NCBI RefSeq assembly: GCF_004124275.1
Contig: NZ_CP027218.1
Span: 5,167,001-5,231,000 of the forward strand
DNA: 64,000 nucleotides
Reading direction: 5' to 3'
Origin: Pseudomonas sp. DTU12.3
GTDB taxonomy: Bacteria; Pseudomonadota; Gammaproteobacteria; Pseudomonadales; Pseudomonadaceae
The notes below the pieces were generated by a model, which saw only the letters and a list, made by a program, of their open reading frames with translations, did no database searches and was not told where the DNA came from. Position 1 is the stretch's first letter; each line of letters starts with the position of its first letter. The position numbers and the translations under genes were made by a program. Below are positions 1 through 8,179 of the stretch, piece after piece.

Positions 1-413
1 CGAACAACGCCTTTGTCGTCGATCAGGAACGCACCACGGAACGCTACGCCGCCTTCCGACTCAACGTCGTAGGCCTTGGCGATGTCGTGCTTCATGTCGG
101 CAGCCATGGTGTATTTCACCTGGCCGATGCCGCCATTGTTCACTGGGGTGTTGCGCCATGCGTTGTGAGTGAAGTGCGAGTCGATCGACACAGCGATCAC
201 TTCAACGTTGCGTGCCTTGAAGTCAGCCATGCGGTTGTCCAGAGCGATCAGCTCGGACGGGCAGACGAAGGTGAAGTCCAGTGGGTAGAAGAACACCAGG
301 CCGTATTTGCCTTTGATGGCCGAGGACAGGGTGAAGCTGTCAACGATCTCGCCATTGCCGAGTACGGCCGGGACGGTGAAGTCAGGGGCTTGTTTGCCTA
401 CGAGTACGCTCAT
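1..413 (-). CDS. 2-Cys peroxiredoxin (AhpC/TSA family), 3' end outside window
   Basis: Reduces hydrogen peroxide and organic peroxides in the cytoplasm using a thiol reductant. About 137 N-terminal residues are present. The thioredoxin fold is recognisable, with the peroxidatic cysteine at about residue 51 in the motif FTFVCPSEL. The resolving-cysteine region lies beyond base 1. The start is set by ATG at 413-411, preceded by an AGGAG Shine-Dalgarno. It is divergent from bfd, and a peroxidase next to bfd and bfr fits an iron and oxidative-stress neighbourhood. From memory, P. aeruginosa has the same order. Family assignment is firm; whether it is the main AhpC or a TsaA-type paralogue cannot be told. 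Confidence 0.93.
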   Translation of the reverse strand, partial: MSVLVGKQAPDFTVPAVLGNGEIVDSFTLSSAIKGKYGLVFFYPLDFTFVCPSELIALDNRMADFKARNVEVIAVSIDSHFTHNAWRNTPVNNGGIGQVKYTMAADMKHDIAKAYDVESEGGVAFRGAFLIDDKGVV

Positions 414-726
414 TGATATCTCCTGGTGTAAAAACTTGAAGTTCAGGGTCCGCGCCAGCCTGCCACCCTCAGGCGACAGCCCTGTGACACGAACCCCCTT
501 CGCAAGGGCCGACCATCATACACTGCGTTTTTCGCCTGTCCTTAACGGTTTTTTGCAGCAGCGCAACAGACGGCTGCATTTACGGGGCCAGGCAAATTGC
601 CAGTCACCACCGTTCGTCAGTCACCGCTGTCAATCGGCGAAAGCTTTCCGAAAGCACTTTGACAATCATTCTCGTTAACATTAAGATCCATCGCAATTGA
701 GTCACAACCAGCGACGGTTCTCACTT
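414..726. other. Divergent intergenic region, peroxiredoxin / bfd
   Basis: 313 bases without a convincing gene. It holds the Shine-Dalgarno of the peroxiredoxin gene on the minus strand and, at its right end, a Fur-box-like sequence for bfd. No OxyR site could be assigned by eye. Confidence 0.6.
661..679 (+). promoter_or_regulatory. Candidate Fur box upstream of bfd
   Basis: The 19-mer GACAATCATTCTCGTTAAC matches the classical Fur consensus GATAATGATAATCATTATC at 13 of 19 positions by hand count, and lies 48 bases before the bfd start. bfd is iron-repressed in Pseudomonas, which fits. No Fur binding is shown here. Confidence 0.55.
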
Positions 727-945
727 ATGTATGTTTGTCTCTGCACTGGCGTCACCGACGGACAGATCCGCGAAGCGATCTATGAAGGTTGCTGCAGCTA
801 TAAAGAAGTTCGCCAGGCTACCGGCGTCGCCAGCCAATGCGGCAAATGCGCCTGCCTTGCCAAGGAAGTCGTACGCGAAACCCTGACCAAGCTGCAAACC
901 GCTCAGGCCGCGATCCCCTATCCGGTAGAATTTACCGCTGCGTAA
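727..945 (+). CDS. bfd: Bacterioferritin-associated ferredoxin Bfd
   Basis: A 72-residue [2Fe-2S] protein that docks on bacterioferritin and passes electrons to its haem so that stored ferric iron is reduced and released. Cluster ligands are C4 and C6 (motif CLC) and C38 and C41 (motif CGKC), the usual Bfd arrangement. The start at 727 (protein begins MYVCLC) fits the family; an in-frame start at 697 would add ten atypical residues. A Fur-like box lies just upstream, and bfr, its partner, follows after a terminator, so the two genes can be controlled separately: bfd under iron limitation, bfr under iron sufficiency. Confidence 0.96.
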   Translation: MYVCLCTGVTDGQIREAIYEGCCSYKEVRQATGVASQCGKCACLAKEVVRETLTKLQTAQAAIPYPVEFTAA

Positions 946-962
946 TTACCCCTATTTCAAAG

Positions 963-987
963 AACCGGACTAATGTCCGGTTTTTTT
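963..987 (+). terminator. Rho-independent terminator of bfd
   Basis: Perfect stem AACCGGAC / GTCCGGTT with loop TAAT, running into seven Ts. It separates bfd from bfr. Confidence 0.9.
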
Positions 988-1145
988 ATGCCTGCAAATC
1001 AATCGGTTACGCTCTAGACGCGGAACACAAACATTCTTATTCCGATTAATTTTCATATATTATTCAATAACTTAGGTTTGACACATATAAATACGAAGCT
1101 CAAACTCTGCCGTATATACAGCTATTACAGGGCAGGACTCCGATC

Positions 1146-1619
1146 ATGAAAGGCGACATTACAGTCATCCAGCATCTCAACAAGATCCTTGCCAATGAGC
1201 TGGTCGCGATCAATCAGTACTTCCTGCATGCCCGCATGTATGAAGATTGGGGTCTGAACAAGCTCGGCAAGCACGAATACAAAGAATCCATCGATGAGAT
1301 GAAGCACGCGGACAAGCTGATCAAGCGCATCCTGTTCCTCGAAGGCCTGCCGAACGTGCAGGATCTGGGCAAGCTGCACATCGGCGAGCACACCAAGGAA
1401 ATGCTTGAGTGCGACCTGCGCATCGAGAAGACCGGGCACGCCGACCTGAAGACCGCGATCGCACATTGCGAAACCGTTGGCGACTTCGGTAGCCGTGAAC
1501 TGCTCGAAGACATTCTCGAATCCGAAGAAGAACATATCGACTGGCTGGAAACCCAACTGGGCCTGATCGATAAAGTCGGTCTTGAGAACTATCTGCAGTC
1601 GCAGATGGGCGAAGAGTAG
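1146..1619 (+). CDS. bfr: Bacterioferritin
   Basis: A 157-residue haem-containing ferritin that forms a 24-mer shell, oxidises Fe(II) at a di-iron centre and stores it as mineral. Ferroxidase ligands are visible at E18, E51, H54, E94, E127 and H130, and M52 is the expected haem-ligating methionine at the subunit dimer interface. Length and ligands match the BfrB type of Pseudomonas that works with Bfd. It is preceded by an AT-rich stretch (about 1030-1100) that probably holds its promoter, and followed by a strong terminator. Confidence 0.97.
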   Translation: MKGDITVIQHLNKILANELVAINQYFLHARMYEDWGLNKLGKHEYKESIDEMKHADKLIKRILFLEGLPNVQDLGKLHIGEHTKEMLECDLRIEKTGHADLKTAIAHCETVGDFGSRELLEDILESEEEHIDWLETQLGLIDKVGLENYLQSQMGEE

Positions 1620-1644
1620 GAGCTGTCGCAGGCTGCGATCTTTT
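1616..1644. repeat. REP-like palindrome copy
   Basis: Copy of the window's main REP-like family (GTAGGAGCTGTCGCAGGCTG, then CGATCTTTT), overlapping the bfr stop codon. A degenerate inverted partner lies at 1749-1789, beyond the bfr terminator. Confidence 0.8.
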
Positions 1645-1685
1645 CAGATTGCACCGGCAACTTGCAGTAACTTTTCGAACGCACT

Positions 1686-1723
1686 AAAAAGCCCCGCCCT
1701 CTTTCGAGTGGCGGGGCTTTTTA
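1686..1723. terminator. Rho-independent terminator of bfr (probably bidirectional)
   Basis: Stem AAAAAGCCCCGCC / GGCGGGGCTTTTT with a short loop. It has A and T runs on both sides, so it can terminate bfr and also transcription arriving from grxD. Confidence 0.88.
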
Positions 1724-1748
1724 TTGGCTGAAGATCAGAAGATCGGAA

Positions 1749-1789
1749 GATCAAAAGATCGCAGCCTCGTTTCACTCGACAGCTCCTAC
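1749..1789. repeat. REP-like palindrome copy (degenerate)
   Basis: Inverted relative to the copy at 1616-1644: GATCAAAAGATCGCAGCCTC, then a diverged centre, then AGCTCCTAC. It lies between bfr and grxD, which converge. Confidence 0.7.
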
Positions 1790-1820
1790 CGGAGCAGGAG
1801 GTGTCGCGTGAGACCGAGCG

Positions 1821-2162
1821 TCAGGCTTCGGACTTGTTCGCCGCTGCCGCTTCAACAGCCGCCTTGATGGTGCTTTGCAGCGAACCGTCTGCAGCCATCT
1901 CGGTCATGATGTCGCTACCGCCGACCAGCTCGCCGCCGACCCACAGTTGCGGGAAAGTCGGCCAGTTGGCGTACTTGGGCAGGTTGGCGCGGATTTCCGG
2001 GTTCTGCAGGATGTCCACGTACGCAAACTTTTCGCCACACGCCATCACAGACTGCGCAGCTTTCGCGGAGAAGCCACACTGCGGGGCATTCGGCGAACCT
2101 TTCATGTAAAGCAGAATGGTGTTGTTGGCAATCTGCTCTTTAATCGTTTCGATGATATCCAT
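1821..2162 (-). CDS. grxD: Monothiol glutaredoxin Grx4
   Basis: A 113-residue monothiol glutaredoxin. Members of this family bind a [2Fe-2S] cluster as homodimers or with BolA and act in Fe-S trafficking and iron sensing. The CGFS active site is at residues 29-32, and the glutathione-binding WPTFPQL and GGSDI motifs follow. The start at 2162 (protein begins MDIIETI) is preceded by GAGG; an upstream start at 2192 would add ten residues not typical of the family. It converges with bfr and fits the iron theme of this end of the window. Confidence 0.95.
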   Translation of the reverse strand: MDIIETIKEQIANNTILLYMKGSPNAPQCGFSAKAAQSVMACGEKFAYVDILQNPEIRANLPKYANWPTFPQLWVGGELVGGSDIMTEMAADGSLQSTIKAAVEAAAANKSEA

Positions 2163-2259
2163 GGAGCACCTCGGCTGAACTTTCCGACTCATGGGTCGGC
2201 ACGGTGACGCATTGTAACGGAATCCCGAGCGCCATGCTCGGTCTCCCCGACAGACATGC

Positions 2260-4365
2260 TCAAGCCGCCGCCACCGTCACCGGCACGCCATTGAGCGCCG
2301 CGTTGCCCGACAATTCGTCGAGCTGACATTCATCGGTCAGGTCATTGGCACTCGAACCAGGCTGACCACTGGCGATCGCCATCTGCACGCCCGGGCGCGC
2401 ATGGCCCCAACCGTGCGGCAGGCTGACCACGCCTTTCATCATGTCCAGACTGCCGAGCACTTCCACTTCAATCTGCCCGACCCGCGAGCTGACCCGCACC
2501 AACTGACCGTCGTTAAGGCCACGACTGGCGAGGTCTTCCGGGTGCATCAGCAACTGGTGACGCGGCTTGCCCTTCACCAGGCGATGGTAGTTGTGCATCC
2601 ACGAATTATTGCTGCGCACATGGCGGCGGCCAATCATCAACAGTTCATCGGCGGCTGGCGCCTGCAAGGCGGCAAAGCGTGCGAGATCGGCAAGGATCTC
2701 TGGCGGTGCAGCCTGCACCCGCTGGTTCGGTGTTTTCAGGCGCGTCGCCAGATTCGCCTTCAACGCCCCCAGATCAATGCCGTGGGGATGATCGAACAGT
2801 GTCGCCAACGAAAGTTTCTGCTCGGAGGCGTCACCGTACAGGCCCATGCGCAAACCCATGTCGATCATCTTCGCCGGCGGCATCGTTGGCTTCAGTTCTT
2901 TACCGGTCTTCTCGGCGAAAGCCTTGGCCAGGCCAACAAAAATCTCCCAGTCGTGCAGCGCGCCTTCCGGCTTGGCGAGGATCGCGCGATTGAAGCGAGT
3001 AACGTTGCGCACCGCGAACAAGTTGAACGTGGTGTCGTAGTGATCATTCTCCAGCGCCGAGGTCGACGGCAGGATCAGATCGGCGTAACGCGTGGTTTCA
3101 TTGATGTACAGATCGATGCTGAGCATGAATTCCAGGCCGTCCAGTGCCTGTTCCAGTTGCCGCCCGTTCGGGGTCGACAACACCGGATTACCCGCCACAG
3201 TAATCAGCGCGCGGATCTGGCCTTCGCCTTCGGTGAGCATCTCTTCGGCCAGCGCCGAGACCGGCAACTCTCCACCGTATTCAGGACGCCCGGAAACCCT
3301 GCTCTGCCACTTGTTGAAATGCCCGCCCGAAGTCGACGCCACCAGATCGACAGCGGGCTCGGTGCACAACGCGCCGCCAACCCGGTCGAGGTTGCCGGTG
3401 ACCAGATTGATCAACTGCACCACCCAATGACACAGCGTGCCAAAGGCTTGAGTCGAAACACCCATCCGGCCATAGCAAACCGCACTCGGCGCGGCAGCGA
3501 AATCACGCGCCAGTTGACGAATCTGCTCGGCGGGAACGGCGCACAACGGGCTCATGGCCTCGGCGGTGAACGTCTCCACCGCAGCGCGCACATCGTCCAG
3601 GCCATCAACCGGCAAATGACTGTCGCGAGTCAGGCCTTCGCTGAACAAGGTGTTGAGCAGGCCAAACAACAACGCCGCATCACCGCCCGGACGGACGAAC
3701 AGATGCTGATCGGCCATCGCCGCCGTCTCGCTGCGCCGAGGGTCGACCACCACGACCTTACCACCGCGTGCCTGGATCGCTTTTAAACGTTTCTCAACAT
3801 CTGGCACGGTCATGATGCTGCCGTTGGAGGCCAGCGGATTACCGCCGAGGATCAGCATGAAATCGGTGTGATCGATGTCCGGAATCGGCAGCAGCAGGCC
3901 ATGGCCATACATCAGATAACTGCTCAGGTGATGCGGCAACTGATCGACCGAAGTCGCCGAGAAGCGATTACGCGTCTTCAGTAAACCGAGGAAATAATTG
4001 CTGTGAGTCATCAACCCGTAATTGTGCACGCTCGGGTTGCCCTGATACACCGCCACGGCGTTCTGCCCATGCCGCTCCTGAATCGCCGCCAGTTTTTCCG
4101 CCACCAGCGCAAACGCTTCGTCCCACGCGATCGGCAGCCACTCGCTGCCAACCCGGCGCATTGGCTGGCGCAGGCGGTCCGGATCGTTCTGGATATCTTG
4201 CAGCGCCACAGCCTTGGGGCAGATGTGGCCACGGCTGAAGGTGTCGAGCGCATCGCCCTTGATCGAGGTGATCGCGACATTGCCATCGGTTTCGGTGGTC
4301 TCGATGGTCAGGCCGCAAATGGCTTCACACAGGTGGCAGGCACGGTGATGGAGAGTCTTGGTCAT
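2260..4365 (-). CDS. Molybdopterin-dependent oxidoreductase (FdhF/nitrate reductase-like family)
   Basis: A 701-residue protein of the DMSO-reductase superfamily that binds bis-MGD molybdenum cofactor and one N-terminal [4Fe-4S] cluster. The cluster ligands are C10, C13, C17 and C49 (motifs CHLCEAIC and ICPK). The conserved VVVDPRRSETA nucleotide-binding segment and a C-terminal molydopterin dinucleotide-binding domain are present. No Tat signal is seen, so it is probably cytoplasmic. Near residues 138-145, where formate dehydrogenases and nitrate reductases carry the Mo-ligating Sec or Cys, I see SVDQLPHH and no cysteine. No partner subunit or electron-transfer gene is adjacent. The substrate is unknown. 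Confidence 0.9.
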   Translation of the reverse strand: MTKTLHHRACHLCEAICGLTIETTETDGNVAITSIKGDALDTFSRGHICPKAVALQDIQNDPDRLRQPMRRVGSEWLPIAWDEAFALVAEKLAAIQERHGQNAVAVYQGNPSVHNYGLMTHSNYFLGLLKTRNRFSATSVDQLPHHLSSYLMYGHGLLLPIPDIDHTDFMLILGGNPLASNGSIMTVPDVEKRLKAIQARGGKVVVVDPRRSETAAMADQHLFVRPGGDAALLFGLLNTLFSEGLTRDSHLPVDGLDDVRAAVETFTAEAMSPLCAVPAEQIRQLARDFAAAPSAVCYGRMGVSTQAFGTLCHWVVQLINLVTGNLDRVGGALCTEPAVDLVASTSGGHFNKWQSRVSGRPEYGGELPVSALAEEMLTEGEGQIRALITVAGNPVLSTPNGRQLEQALDGLEFMLSIDLYINETTRYADLILPSTSALENDHYDTTFNLFAVRNVTRFNRAILAKPEGALHDWEIFVGLAKAFAEKTGKELKPTMPPAKMIDMGLRMGLYGDASEQKLSLATLFDHPHGIDLGALKANLATRLKTPNQRVQAAPPEILADLARFAALQAPAADELLMIGRRHVRSNNSWMHNYHRLVKGKPRHQLLMHPEDLASRGLNDGQLVRVSSRVGQIEVEVLGSLDMMKGVVSLPHGWGHARPGVQMAIASGQPGSSANDLTDECQLDELSGNAALNGVPVTVAAA

Positions 4366-4499
4366 GGCCAGTCTCTGTTTTGTTCTGGGCGGGCAATCAC
4401 GCCCGCGGGAACAAAACTATGGCCCCGGCGCAGGTCAGGCGCCAGCGACGTTCGTCTTGTGAATCGCCGACTATCAGGTGCGCCGATACACCGCCATGT

Positions 4500-4790
4500 T
4501 CAACTGGAGGGCAGCTGAGGCGGCGCTGCCAGCTGGATTTCCTGAATGGTTTCGATCTGCTCGTGGGCGACGTGTACGCCGGTGAGTTCGCCGATCAACC
4601 GCCAGTGCTCGTCAAGCCCGGCACTGATGGTGGCCATGCGATCAATCATGTGGCGGCCGGCAGTCTTCACCACTTCGTCTTCGCTGCGCAGCAGTTCGAA
4701 GGACATAGAGGTGACCGACGCGGTGAGATGAGTCAGAGAGCGAGCCGTGTGGCCCAGCAATTCCATTAACAATTTTTCTTTCGATTCCAT
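4500..4790 (-). CDS. Small conserved hypothetical protein
   Basis: 96 residues, not recognised. It is helical and hydrophilic to amphipathic with no signal peptide or membrane segment and no cysteine motif; the last ten residues are proline and serine rich. The start at 4790 (MESKEKLLMELL) is chosen because a GGA-rich segment lies upstream and the residues coded before it look unlike protein; an extended start at 4835 is possible. It shares strand with the molybdopterin oxidoreductase but is separated by 134 bases, so joint expression is possible, not shown. Confidence 0.6.
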   Translation of the reverse strand: MESKEKLLMELLGHTARSLTHLTASVTSMSFELLRSEDEVVKTAGRHMIDRMATISAGLDEHWRLIGELTGVHVAHEQIETIQEIQLAAPPQLPSS

Positions 4791-5193
4791 GCGGAGGCTT
4801 CCTGCGTCGCTCGAAAGGTATTTATAACCCAGCACTTTGCTTTAGCAAATGTTTCAGGCTGAGCATCCGACCAAATGATGGCATGCCGCCATGGTCGTAA
4901 ACCGACCCAAGCGACTCGATCCCCGCCACGCCGCATTGCCAAGCCCTGCGAGGCCAGTGTACAAAGGGGCTCGCTGCTGTCCTGAACCCGGCTTCAAATG
5001 CGCGACTGCAACATCCAGTGCGCTCTTCGATTCCCGCAAAAACCGTAGCCTATTGGAAAAACGCGACATTTAGTGTCAATATCGCGCCTCCCCCTATTTC
5101 GTCGCCCCGTGCGGCTTACGCCGCAGGTCTCGCCCGTTGTTCCGTTAAACAAGGCTTTGAGCATCTGCGGTTTGTAGCAAAAGGTAGTCAATG
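4791..5193. other. Divergent intergenic region upstream of argF
   Basis: 403 bases without a convincing gene. The half nearest argF probably holds its promoter and a possible ArgR half-site at 5048-5068. The remainder shows nothing I can name. Confidence 0.5.
5048..5068 (-). promoter_or_regulatory. Possible ArgR half-site upstream of argF
   Basis: On the minus strand the sequence reads TGTCGC, eight bases, AA, five bases, which is the half-site pattern I recall for Pseudomonas ArgR. A clear second half-site in direct repeat was not found, so this is weak. It lies about 125 bases before argF. Confidence 0.3.
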
Positions 5194-6114
5194 ATGAGCG
5201 CAAGGCACTTTCTCTCCCTGATGGATTGCACGCCCGAAGAGCTGGTCAGCGTGATTCGTCGAGGCGTTGAGCTCAAGGACCTGCGTAACCGCGGCGTACT
5301 GTTCGAGCCTCTGAAAAACCGCGTGCTGGGCATGATTTTCGAGAAGTCCTCAACCCGTACGCGGATTTCGTTCGAGGCGGGCATGATCCAGCTCGGCGGC
5401 CAGGCGATCTTTCTGTCGCCACGCGACACTCAGCTGGGCCGTGGCGAGCCGATCGGTGATTGCGCCATCGTCATGTCGAGCATGCTCGACGCGGTAATGA
5501 TCCGCACCTTTGCCCACAGCACATTGACCGAATTCGCTGCCAATTCGCGCGTGCCGGTAATCAACGGCCTGTCCGATGATCTGCACCCGTGCCAGTTGCT
5601 GGCCGACATGCAGACGTTCCTTGAACATCGCGGTTCGATTCAGGGCAAAACCGTGGCCTGGATCGGCGACGGCAACAACATGTGCAACAGCTATATAGAA
5701 GCGGCGATTCAGTTCGACTTCCAGCTGCGCGTTGCTTGCCCGGAAGGCTACGAGCCGAACCCTGAATTCGTCGCCAAGGCTGGCGATCGCGTGACCATCG
5801 TCCGCGATCCGCAGGACGCCGTGCGCGGCGCACATCTGGTCAGCACCGACGTCTGGACTTCGATGGGCCAGGAAGAGGAAACTGCCAAGCGCCTCAAACT
5901 GTTCGCCCCGTTCCAGGTCAACCGTGCCCTGCTCGACCTCGCTGCCGAGGACGTGCTGTTCATGCACTGCTTGCCTGCACACCGTGGCGAAGAAATCAGC
6001 CTCGACCTGCTTGATGACCCGCGCTCCGTCGCTTGGGATCAGGCAGAAAACCGTCTCCACGCACAGAAGGCCCTGCTCGAGTTCCTCGTCGAACCGGCAT
6101 ATCACCACGCATGA
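5194..6114 (+). CDS. argF: Ornithine carbamoyltransferase, anabolic
   Basis: Converts ornithine and carbamoyl phosphate to citrulline in arginine biosynthesis. The 306-residue protein has the carbamoyl-phosphate motif SSTRTR (about residue 52), the HPCQ motif (about 131) and the ornithine loop MHCLPAHRGEE (about 263). Its length matches the anabolic enzyme and not the longer catabolic ArcB. I start at 5194 (MSARHF) because it aligns with the family; a tandem ATG at 5191 is also possible. The stop overlaps the start of the next gene by four bases (ATGA), suggesting translational coupling with an ABC ATPase. Confidence 0.96.
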   Translation: MSARHFLSLMDCTPEELVSVIRRGVELKDLRNRGVLFEPLKNRVLGMIFEKSSTRTRISFEAGMIQLGGQAIFLSPRDTQLGRGEPIGDCAIVMSSMLDAVMIRTFAHSTLTEFAANSRVPVINGLSDDLHPCQLLADMQTFLEHRGSIQGKTVAWIGDGNNMCNSYIEAAIQFDFQLRVACPEGYEPNPEFVAKAGDRVTIVRDPQDAVRGAHLVSTDVWTSMGQEEETAKRLKLFAPFQVNRALLDLAAEDVLFMHCLPAHRGEEISLDLLDDPRSVAWDQAENRLHAQKALLEFLVEPAYHHA

Positions 6115-7220
6115 GCCATGAATTACTGCTGAACCTGCGCAACCTCGCTTGCGGCTACCAAGATCAACGAGTGGTGCAGAACCTCAATCTGCACCTCAAC
6201 GCCGGCGACATCGGCTGCCTGCTCGGCTCGTCCGGCTGCGGCAAGACCACGACGCTGCGCGCCATCGCCGGTTTCGAACCGGTGCACGAAGGTGAAATCA
6301 CCCTCGGTGGCGAAACCATCTCCAGCGCCGGGTTTACCCTCGCTCCGGAGAAACGCCGGATCGGCATGGTGTTCCAGGATTACGCGCTGTTTCCGCACCT
6401 GAGCGTCGCCGACAACATCGCCTTCGGTATCCGCAAGCATCCGAACAAGGCGCGCGTCACCGAAGAGCTGCTCGAACTGGTCAACCTGAAAAACCTCGGC
6501 AAGCGCTTCCCGCACGAGTTGTCCGGCGGCCAGCAACAGCGCGTCGCCCTCGCCCGCGCATTGGCACCTGAGCCGCAATTGCTGCTGCTCGACGAACCCT
6601 TCTCCAACCTCGATGGCGAGTTGCGCCGCAAACTGAGTCATGAGGTGCGCGACATTCTCAAGGCCCGCGGCACCAGCGCGATTCTGGTGACCCACGACCA
6701 GGAAGAAGCCTTTGCCGTCAGCGATCACGTTGGTGTGTTCAAGGAAGGTCGACTGGAACAGTGGGACACGCCGTACAACCTGTATCACGAGCCGGCGACG
6801 CCATTCGTGGCCAGTTTCATCGGTCAGGGTTACTTCGTTCGCGGCCAGCTCGGCAGCCCCGAATCGGTGCAGACCGAACTGGGCGTACTGCGCGGCAACC
6901 GCGCGTATGGGTGGCCGATTGGCGGGGCTGTTGATGTATTACTGCGTCCGGATGACATTGTTTATGCGCCGGATAGTGAGTTGAAAGCACGGATTGTTGG
7001 CAAGACGTTCTTGGGGGCTTCGACCTTGTATCGCCTGCAACTGCCGACTGGAGCGCAGCTGGAATCGATTTTTCCGAGCCATGCGGATCATCAAGTCGGC
7101 GCGGAAGTAGGGATTCGAGTTGCGGCTGAACATCTCGTATTGTTTCAGGCATCCGGCAGCACCGCTGCACAGATCCCGGCAGTTGAGAACGGCGTCCGCC
7201 GCTACAGCACTGCGCTTTAA
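6111..7220 (+). CDS. ABC transporter ATP-binding protein (PotA/FbpC-type, with TOBE domain)
   Basis: A 369-residue ATPase. It shows Walker A GSSGCGKT (about residues 37-44), Q-loop, signature LSGGQQQR (about 136), Walker B LLLLDEP and the H-loop, then a C-terminal regulatory TOBE-like domain of about 120 residues. This layout is that of ATPases for ferric iron, polyamine or thiamine importers. No permease or binding-protein gene is nearby, so the substrate cannot be given and the subunit must work with a transporter encoded elsewhere. It is coupled to argF by an ATGA overlap. From memory P. aeruginosa also has an ABC ATPase next to argF. Confidence 0.9.
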   Translation: MSHELLLNLRNLACGYQDQRVVQNLNLHLNAGDIGCLLGSSGCGKTTTLRAIAGFEPVHEGEITLGGETISSAGFTLAPEKRRIGMVFQDYALFPHLSVADNIAFGIRKHPNKARVTEELLELVNLKNLGKRFPHELSGGQQQRVALARALAPEPQLLLLDEPFSNLDGELRRKLSHEVRDILKARGTSAILVTHDQEEAFAVSDHVGVFKEGRLEQWDTPYNLYHEPATPFVASFIGQGYFVRGQLGSPESVQTELGVLRGNRAYGWPIGGAVDVLLRPDDIVYAPDSELKARIVGKTFLGASTLYRLQLPTGAQLESIFPSHADHQVGAEVGIRVAAEHLVLFQASGSTAAQIPAVENGVRRYSTAL

Positions 7221-7293
7221 AGATTAAAAGATCGCAGCCTTCGGCAGCTCCTACAGGGATCAATGTAGGAGCTGCCGAAGGCTGCGATCTTTT
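7221..7293. repeat. REP-like inverted pair
   Basis: Two head-to-head copies of the main repeat: AAAAGATCGCAGCCTTCGG... at 7225-7254 and GTAGGAGCTGCCGAAGGCTG... at 7265-7293, separated by ten bases. The RNA would fold into a long hairpin ending in TTTT. It sits between convergent genes and may act as a terminator. Confidence 0.85.
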
Positions 7294-7298
7294 AGCTT

Positions 7299-8081
7299 TT
7301 AACCCAGAATCAGGGTGCCGCTCGCAACCAGCGTCGCATGCCCGCCGATCTTCACCCGCTCACCTTCCAGCCGACAAAACAACTCTCCGCCCCGCGCCGA
7401 ACGCTGGCACGCGGTCAGGCTCGATTTGCCCAGACGTTTCGACCAATACGGAATCAAGCTGCAATGCGTCGACCCGGTCACCGGATCCTCATTGATACCA
7501 ATCGCCGGTGCGAAATAGCGCGAGACGAAATCATGCTGATTACCCCGCGCGGTGACGATTGCGCCCAACCACGGCAGCTTGGCCAACGCGACCATGTCCG
7601 GCTTGCAATCAAGCACCGCCTGCTCCGACTCCAGCACCACAAACAGTTCGTTCGAACCGAGCACATCAACCGCCTCAACGCCCAGCGCCCGTTCGACATC
7701 GAGCGTCACGCCAATCTCTGACGGCACGATCGAGGGGAAATCCAGCCACAAACGTCCGTCTGCCCGCGTCACGCTCAACGGCCCCGACTTACAGGTGAAG
7801 TCGATACGCTCGGCCGTTTCCTTATAAATCTCGAACAAAACAAAAGCGCTGGCCAGCGTCGCGTGTCCGCACAACGGCACTTCAGTGGTCGGAGTGAACC
7901 AGCGGATATGCCAGGCCGATCCCTCACGCACCAGAAACGCCGTTTCCGCCAGATTGTGTTCGGCAGCGATCTTCTGCATCAGCTCATCGGCGAGCCACGC
8001 ATCGAGCCGATAGACCATCGCCGGGTTGCCACTGAACGGCCGATCACTGAACGCGTCGACCTGATGAAACTCGAGCTGCAT
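7299..8081 (-). CDS. PhzF family isomerase/epimerase
   Basis: A 260-residue member of the PhzF (DapF-fold) family. In true phenazine producers PhzF isomerises DHHA; most Pseudomonas copies outside a phz operon have unknown substrates. The family glutamate is at E46 in NLAETAFL, and the GHATLASAFVLF and DPVTGSTHCSL segments form the two symmetrical half-sites. No other phenazine gene is present, so a role in phenazine synthesis should not be assumed. Ends against a REP pair. Confidence 0.9.
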   Translation of the reverse strand: MQLEFHQVDAFSDRPFSGNPAMVYRLDAWLADELMQKIAAEHNLAETAFLVREGSAWHIRWFTPTTEVPLCGHATLASAFVLFEIYKETAERIDFTCKSGPLSVTRADGRLWLDFPSIVPSEIGVTLDVERALGVEAVDVLGSNELFVVLESEQAVLDCKPDMVALAKLPWLGAIVTARGNQHDFVSRYFAPAIGINEDPVTGSTHCSLIPYWSKRLGKSSLTACQRSARGGELFCRLEGERVKIGGHATLVASGTLILG

Positions 8082-8179
8082 AACCTTCTCCCTGAGTCAG
8101 TCGGCAAAGCATGCAGCGCGTGACGGATCAGCGCCAGTGACAGAACCGGCCAATTTTCTTCATACAGCGCGGGCGAACG

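Noticed and set aside
2401..3786. Plus-strand open frame (461 codons) in the molybdopterin oxidoreductase gene
   Set aside because: Antisense shadow, low-complexity His/Arg/Gln-rich product.
7299..8081. Phenazine biosynthesis locus, from the PhzF-like protein
   Set aside because: No other phz gene is nearby; PhzF-like proteins are common outside phenazine operons.
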